Source: Lentihominibacter butyricus (lineage in GTDB: Bacteria; Bacillota; Clostridia; Peptostreptococcales; Anaerovoracaceae). From it: 64,000 bases of DNA. Under the pieces are notes generated by a model that did not search any database, had not been told where the DNA came from, and worked only from the letters and a program-made list of their open reading frames with translations. Position 1 is the first letter of the stretch. Each line of letters starts with the position of its first letter. Below, piece after piece: positions 59,782 through 64,000 of the stretch. Where the stretch lies: assembly GCF_025567305.1 (NCBI RefSeq), contig NZ_JAOQJP010000009.1:71013-135012 (forward strand), in the 5' to 3' direction. The translations under genes were made by a program, and so were the position numbers.

Positions 59782-60623
59782 AAGCAGTGATCGTAACAGG
59801 GTTATCCGGAGCAGGAAAGACGCAGGCAATAGACTGTCTGGAGGATATGGGCTACTACTGCATAGACAATATGCCGCCGGCACTGATAAAAAGCTTTATA
59901 GACCTTACAGGGAAAGGGAAAGGCATAGACAAGGCCGCATTTGTGATAGATGTAAGGGGCGGCAGGCTTTTTGACGATCTCAAGGATTCGCTGGACGAGC
60001 TGCAGAAGGATGATATCGATTACAAGATACTGTATCTGGAAGCATCAGACCGTGTACTGCTGCGAAGATACAACGAGAGCAGGAGGCAGCATCCGCTTTC
60101 GGAGGGCGGTCCTGTCGCGGCGGGTCTGAAACTGGAGAGAGAACGTCTCGAAGTGCTGAGAAAAGAAGCGGACTACGTCATAGACACTTCGAACATGAAG
60201 ACGGCGCAGCTCTGGGCGGAAATCAAGCATATGCTGACCTCGGGCGAAAATCAGAAGACTTTCATCATCAATATAATGTCGTTCGGGTACAAAAGAGGCA
60301 CGCCGATGGCTGCCGACATGGTGTTCGACATGAGGTTCATACCGAATCCATATTATGTGAAATCGCTGAGACCGCTCACAGGCAACAACGCGAAGGTAAG
60401 CAGGTACGTTCTCAAGCACAAGGTCACGAACGATTTTCTCGACAAGGCGATGGACATGATCGAAATGCTGTTGCCTTTTTATATCAAGGAGGGAAAATAC
60501 AGCCTGAACGTATGCATCGGGTGTACAGGCGGTCATCACAGATCTGTAGCGGTCGCCAACGAGCTGCACCGCAGATTGCAGGAAAACGGAAGAAGGACGA
60601 CGCTGGAGCACAGAGATCTGTAG
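59778..60623 (+). CDS. rapZ: RNase adapter/nucleotide-binding protein RapZ (YvcJ)
   Basis: 281 aa. P-loop GLSGAGKTQAIDCLEDMGYY at the N-terminus, LFDDLKDSLDEL, and the C-terminal CIGCTGGHHRSVAVANEL typical of RapZ. It binds GTP or amino-sugar signals, linking cell-wall precursor supply to RNA regulation; in Gram-positives the precise target is unclear. Usually followed by yvcK and whiA; yvcK is missing here. Confidence 0.95.
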   Translation: MKAVIVTGLSGAGKTQAIDCLEDMGYYCIDNMPPALIKSFIDLTGKGKGIDKAAFVIDVRGGRLFDDLKDSLDELQKDDIDYKILYLEASDRVLLRRYNESRRQHPLSEGGPVAAGLKLERERLEVLRKEADYVIDTSNMKTAQLWAEIKHMLTSGENQKTFIINIMSFGYKRGTPMAADMVFDMRFIPNPYYVKSLRPLTGNNAKVSRYVLKHKVTNDFLDKAMDMIEMLLPFYIKEGKYSLNVCIGCTGGHHRSVAVANELHRRLQENGRRTTLEHRDL

Positions 60624-60654
60624 GAAACAGCGGCAGTTTATAACAGCAGACAGG

Positions 60655-60685
60655 CGCCTCTCTGAATTATTCGGAGAGGCTTTTA
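60655..60685 (+). terminator. Terminator after rapZ
   Basis: GCCTCTC (60656-60662) pairs with GAGAGGC (60674-60680), followed by TTTT. It separates rapZ from whiA, which are usually co-transcribed. Confidence 0.8.
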
Positions 60686-60802
60686 CATAAGGAGCATTGG
60701 ACCCGTGCAGGGCGCGGTGTTTGTACTGTGAAAAGGTGCAGATGATGATCTCGGCTCGTGATGCGGGTGCATGATGGATAAAGGAAAAAGTGGAGGAAAC
60801 GG

Positions 60803-61744
60803 ATGTCATTTTCATCTGAAACGAAAAATGAACTGGCGAGGATAGTGCCTGAGAAGAAGTGCTGTATGCTAGCGGAAATCGCAGGCTTCATGCGTATCGC
60901 AGGCAGCGTGCAGCTGGCAGGCGGCGGCAAATTCAAGATAATCATGACTACTTCGAACCCGGCAGTCGCCAGGCACTACAAAACGCTGATAAAGACTTAC
61001 TTTTCAGTGGATCCGCTTGTCGGCATGGGGCAGGAGAAATCGCTGAAAAAAGGTCATGAGTACATGCTTTACATAGGGCCGGAGGAACTGAGCGAACAGA
61101 TCCTGCGAGAGACCGGTATATTGATGGTAAAGGAAGGCATGAACTTCATCAGTGATGGTATCTACGACGGTCTGATAAGGACAAAGTGCTGCAGAAAGGC
61201 GTATCTGAGGGGCGCGTTTCTCGGCGGCGGCACGGTCAATAATCCAGAGAAGGAATATCATTTCGAGATAATGACCGGCACCGAGGTGCTGGCAAAGGAG
61301 ATGCGAAAGCTGATCAACAGCTTCGTGGACATCAATGCGAAGATAACCGTGCGTAAAAAAGGTTATGGAGTATATCTGAAATCGGGCGAGCAGGTGCGTG
61401 ACGTGATCGGGATCATGGGCGCATCGCAGCAGTTCTTCAATTTCGATCAGATCATGATGATGAAGGGACTGAAGTCGCAGACGTACAGGATAAACAACCT
61501 AGACAATGCCAACATAGACAAGGCGCTCAAGGCTGCCGAGCATCAGATCGAGTGCATCAACAGGATAAAGGAAAAGCGCGGACTGGATTTTCTCTCTGCA
61601 AAGCTCAGGGAGGCTGCTGAGATGAGGCTCGAAAACCCTGACGTCGGCATAGAAGAGCTCGGGAAGATGATGCGCCCGCCGCTTTCCAAATCGGGCATCA
61701 ACAACAGGCTGCGCCGCATCGAAGAAATCGCAAAGGAGCTGTGA
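60803..61744 (+). CDS. whiA: Sporulation/division regulator WhiA
   Basis: 313 aa, ATG after GTGGAGG. MSFSSETKNELARIVPEKKC at the start and the degenerate LAGLIDADG homing-endonuclease-like domain (CCRKAYLRGAFLGGGTVNNP near 130), then the C-terminal helix-turn-helix GKMMRPPLSKSGINNRLRRI. DNA-binding protein affecting division and chromosome segregation. Confidence 0.94.
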   Translation: MSFSSETKNELARIVPEKKCCMLAEIAGFMRIAGSVQLAGGGKFKIIMTTSNPAVARHYKTLIKTYFSVDPLVGMGQEKSLKKGHEYMLYIGPEELSEQILRETGILMVKEGMNFISDGIYDGLIRTKCCRKAYLRGAFLGGGTVNNPEKEYHFEIMTGTEVLAKEMRKLINSFVDINAKITVRKKGYGVYLKSGEQVRDVIGIMGASQQFFNFDQIMMMKGLKSQTYRINNLDNANIDKALKAAEHQIECINRIKEKRGLDFLSAKLREAAEMRLENPDVGIEELGKMMRPPLSKSGINNRLRRIEEIAKEL

Positions 61745-61749
61745 TCGCT

Positions 61750-62613
61750 ATGAGAAATGTTGAACTTGTAACTGTGAAGGAGTTTTTCGCGGAGCACAGC
61801 GAGCTGCAGGGCTACGGTATGCTGACGAGAAACGTTTCTGATATAAAGCACTGCAATGCGGGCATGTTCGGTGACGGTGTGCTCGGCACGCTGCTGGTAC
61901 CGGACAGGAACGATCTGTCGTCGGCTGCGCTGAAATGCGGATTTTATCTCGACCGCGAGAGGCTGATGATAATCGATGATGACGGCGATGCTCAGAAAAT
62001 GCTTGGAGACATAGTGAATACGGAGCATTTTGAGGACAGCGATCCGGCATTCGTGCTGTTCGAGATGATTGATTTTCTCGTGCGTGACGATCTTGTTTTT
62101 CTTGAGGAGTACGAGCGGAAGCTGGATGACATAGAGGATATGGTGACGGATGATGATGCGGAGATACCGGAGGATCTGAACGGGTTCGTGTCTCAGTACA
62201 GGAAGGATCTGCGTGAGCTGACAGGATATTACAAGCTGCTGGCGGATGCGATGGATGTGGTCGAGGCGTTTCTTGCAAAGATCGGAGATGAGAGGAATCA
62301 GCAGTTTTTCGCGTTTCTGGGCAACAAGGTGGACAGGCTCTATCACGAGGCTACGGGGATCGCGGAGTACGTGCTGCAGATCAGGGACATACATCAGTCG
62401 AAGATAAGCTCGCAGCAGAACAAGGTGATGCAGCTGCTTACGATCGTGACGACGATATTCATGCCGCTTACACTGATAACAGGCTGGTATGGTATGAACT
62501 TCAGGGAGATGCCGGAGCTTTATTTTAAATACGGATATGCGGCGGTCATCGTGATATCTGCGGTGACAGTTGTTATAGAGATAATATTTTTTAAGAAGAA
62601 AAAGTGGTTCTAG
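61750..62613 (+). CDS. CorA-family divalent cation transporter
   Basis: 287 aa from ATG 61750 (AAAGGAG 11 nt upstream). Soluble N-terminal alpha/beta and long-helix parts, then two C-terminal membrane helices preceded by the CorA signature ITGWYGMNF (GMN motif), ending in KKKKWF. Transports Mg2+ (or Ni2+/Co2+) by gated diffusion. The nickel genes at the left end are not linked to it. Confidence 0.9.
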   Translation: MRNVELVTVKEFFAEHSELQGYGMLTRNVSDIKHCNAGMFGDGVLGTLLVPDRNDLSSAALKCGFYLDRERLMIIDDDGDAQKMLGDIVNTEHFEDSDPAFVLFEMIDFLVRDDLVFLEEYERKLDDIEDMVTDDDAEIPEDLNGFVSQYRKDLRELTGYYKLLADAMDVVEAFLAKIGDERNQQFFAFLGNKVDRLYHEATGIAEYVLQIRDIHQSKISSQQNKVMQLLTIVTTIFMPLTLITGWYGMNFREMPELYFKYGYAAVIVISAVTVVIEIIFFKKKKWF

Positions 62614-62670
62614 CCGCGCGGCGGCGTGAGGAAGCTGGAAAGGCTGCGGCATGCGGACAGACCGGGGGCA

Positions 62671-63090
62671 GTAAAAGTTAAGCTCGAAATGTGTGGCGAC
62701 GTCTGGTTTGTTTTAACGCAGGAGATTTCTCGCAGAGAAATTGACGGGGCATATCAAAAATCTAACGCGGGTCAGAATGTGGCGGAGGCAGCTTTGCCGT
62801 ATCCGTGAAATATCGCTTGCGATATTTCCTGCCGGAGAGGACAGGTTGGAAGGCCGATAAAAGTTATATCTGAAAATATGTGGCGACGCCGGCATTGTTT
62901 TAAGACAGGAAATTTCTCATAGAGAAATTGACGAAGCATCCCAGAAATCTGATGCATGTCAGAATGTGGCGGAGGCAGCTTTGCTGTATCCGTGAAATAT
63001 CGCTTGCGATATTTCATGGCGGAGAGAAGGCGGGGATGCCAGTAAACGTTAAGCTTGAAAATATTGTGGCGACGCCACTTTTGTTTTGTG
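62671..63090 (+). repeat. About 185-bp tandem repeat array (2.3 copies) with hairpins
   Basis: Copies begin TAAAAGTTA-like at 62672, 62858 and (partial) 63043. Each full copy includes TGTGGCGACG, a hairpin ATTTCTC-gca-GAGAAAT (62725-62741) or AATTTCTC-ata-GAGAAATT (62911-62929), then GTGGCGGAGGCAGCTTTGC and a perfect palindrome GAAATATCGCttGCGATATTTC (62807-62828 and 62994-63015). The hairpin stems are preserved while the DNA between them has diverged. It fills the 490-nt gap between the transporter and the methyltransferase; no protein gene is seen in it. Confidence 0.85.
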
Positions 63091-63103
63091 AAAAGGAAAT
63101 AAT

Positions 63104-64000
63104 ATGGAAAAAGGAAATATAGTTGAAGTCAGGATCGAGGATATGAGCGGTGAGGGTCAGGGTATCGGAAAGACTGCCGGCGGGTTTGTGGTGTTCGTGC
63201 CGGGAGCTGTTGCAGGCGATGTCGTGCGTGCTGAGCTGACGAAGGTAAAGAAAAGCTACGGGTTCGCGCGACTGCTCGATGTGCTGGAGGAGTCGCCGGA
63301 TCGTACAGATGAATTCGACTGTGAGTTTTTTGAAAACGGCTGCGGCGGCTGCCAGTTCGGCAGGCTGCGTTACGGCGCGCAGCTGGCGCTGAAGGAGAGT
63401 CAGGTGAGAAGCAGGCTGGAGCGTATAGCATGTCTGCAGGATCCTGTGATCAGGCCGATCATCGGGATGGATGATGAGGATAATGACGGCAGCGGGCCGT
63501 ACAGATACAGAAACAAGGCGCAGTTCCCGGTAAGCACGGGCGGGATAATAACCCGAAAGGGAGGTATCGTGGAAAATCTCGGGGATCCGGCTGTCGGGTT
63601 CTTCCGTGCAAAGAGTCACGAGGTCGTCGACTGCGGGGACTGCTATCTGCAGTCGCTGCCTGCGATGGCAGCGGCGGATGCGCTCAGGCGTTTCATGGAG
63701 GAGGATCATATCACCGCGTGGGATCCCAAGTGGGAAAAGGGTCTGATCCGTCATCTGATAGTGAAAACGGGTTTTTACACGGGCGAGGTCATGGTCGTGA
63801 TCGTGATAAACGGGAACGGTATCCCGAATGTGCAGAAGCTGGTCGAGATGCTGGATGATGCTATCTATGATGTCGGATATTCTCTGGAAAGTGTGGTCGT
63901 TAATATCAAGAAGGGCGAGGCCGGCGCCGGCGGCGGTGCAGGCGCGGGTGCCGGCGGAAAGAAGCGGGGCAGCAGGTCCGGTGGCGGGTCGAAGGCGGCG
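63104..64000 (+). CDS. TRAM/RumA-type tRNA or rRNA (uracil-5-)-methyltransferase, 5' part
   Basis: 299 codons visible; the gene runs off the right edge. ATG 63104 follows AAGGAA. N-terminal TRAM domain (VEVRIEDMSGEGQGIGKTAG through FVPGAVAGDVVRAELTKVKK), then an Fe-S motif CEFFENGCGGCQFG (near 72-85) with a later CGDCYLQ, as in RlmD/RlmCD-type 23S rRNA methyltransferases. SAM motifs lie past the window end. After VVVNIKKG (near 268) the sequence turns into a Gly/Ala-rich, basic stretch (AGAGGGAGAGAGG, KKRGSRSGGGSKAA) not expected in this family. Confidence 0.88.
   Translation, partial: MEKGNIVEVRIEDMSGEGQGIGKTAGGFVVFVPGAVAGDVVRAELTKVKKSYGFARLLDVLEESPDRTDEFDCEFFENGCGGCQFGRLRYGAQLALKESQVRSRLERIACLQDPVIRPIIGMDDEDNDGSGPYRYRNKAQFPVSTGGIITRKGGIVENLGDPAVGFFRAKSHEVVDCGDCYLQSLPAMAAADALRRFMEEDHITAWDPKWEKGLIRHLIVKTGFYTGEVMVVIVINGNGIPNVQKLVEMLDDAIYDVGYSLESVVVNIKKGEAGAGGGAGAGAGGKKRGSRSGGGSKAA

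Noticed and set aside
62671..63090. CRISPR array or small repeated protein genes
   Set aside because: The 185-bp period has no spacer structure, and the frames in the repeats have no ribosome binding sites and are broken by indels between copies.

Overview
The window looks like the chromosome of a strict anaerobe of the class Clostridia (Bacillota), probably gut-associated. Supporting points are SpoVG, PurR, RapZ and WhiA, a V/A-type ATPase with Na+-site residues, duplicated MurT/GatD-like pairs, a sensory-type [FeFe] hydrogenase, a choloylglycine (bile salt) hydrolase, strong AGGAGG-type ribosome binding sites and sigma-A-type promoters. No species can be named from the sequence alone.

Layout: 1-467 is the end of a tRNA array (probable Val, then Asp, Cys, His, Gln) closed by a terminator. 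470-2150 is a tRNA-side accessory strip with a DUF6809-like protein, a ClbS/DfsB-like protein and a broken AAA ATPase. lexA follows. 2980-8542 is one apparent operon: TetR regulator, hypB, a 930-aa Fe-S flavoprotein, hypA and a polytopic membrane protein, with no hydrogenase or other hyp genes. Then come bile salt hydrolase, a free-standing MnmA C-terminal mini-gene, an IscR/CymR-like Rrf2 regulator, and a group C-like [FeFe]-hydrogenase sensor with its PP2C partner.

14036-16568 is a sulfur operon (metY-cysK) preceded by a probable Rrf2-type operator and a short uORF ending Cys-Arg-Cys. 16777-22412 holds two MurT/GatD-like pairs flanking an ATP-grasp gene; both GatD-like proteins appear to lack the catalytic Cys and His, and the second pair is preceded by three tandem hairpin repeats. 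Pyruvate kinase follows, then spoVG and purR on the minus strand, and murC, a GlmU acetyltransferase domain, prs, pth, mfd, dapB, a thioesterase and carAB on the plus strand.

38500-45050 is a mixed set: a small membrane protein, a YtcJ-like amidohydrolase with an NhaC-family transporter, a TerC-family protein, a phosphodiesterase, and a curious pair consisting of a MoaA-barrel fragment and a Fic-like protein with a ruined active site. 45084-53741 is a complete nine-gene V-ATPase operon (G/H-I-K-E-C-F-A-B-D). argG-argH lie on the minus strand behind ARG-box-like sites. The right end is an AI-2E family exporter, murB, a PHP protein, rapZ, whiA (yvcK is absent from between them), a CorA-type transporter, a 185-bp tandem repeat array, and the 5' part of a TRAM/RumA-type RNA methyltransferase that runs off the window and carries a Gly/Ala-rich insertion.
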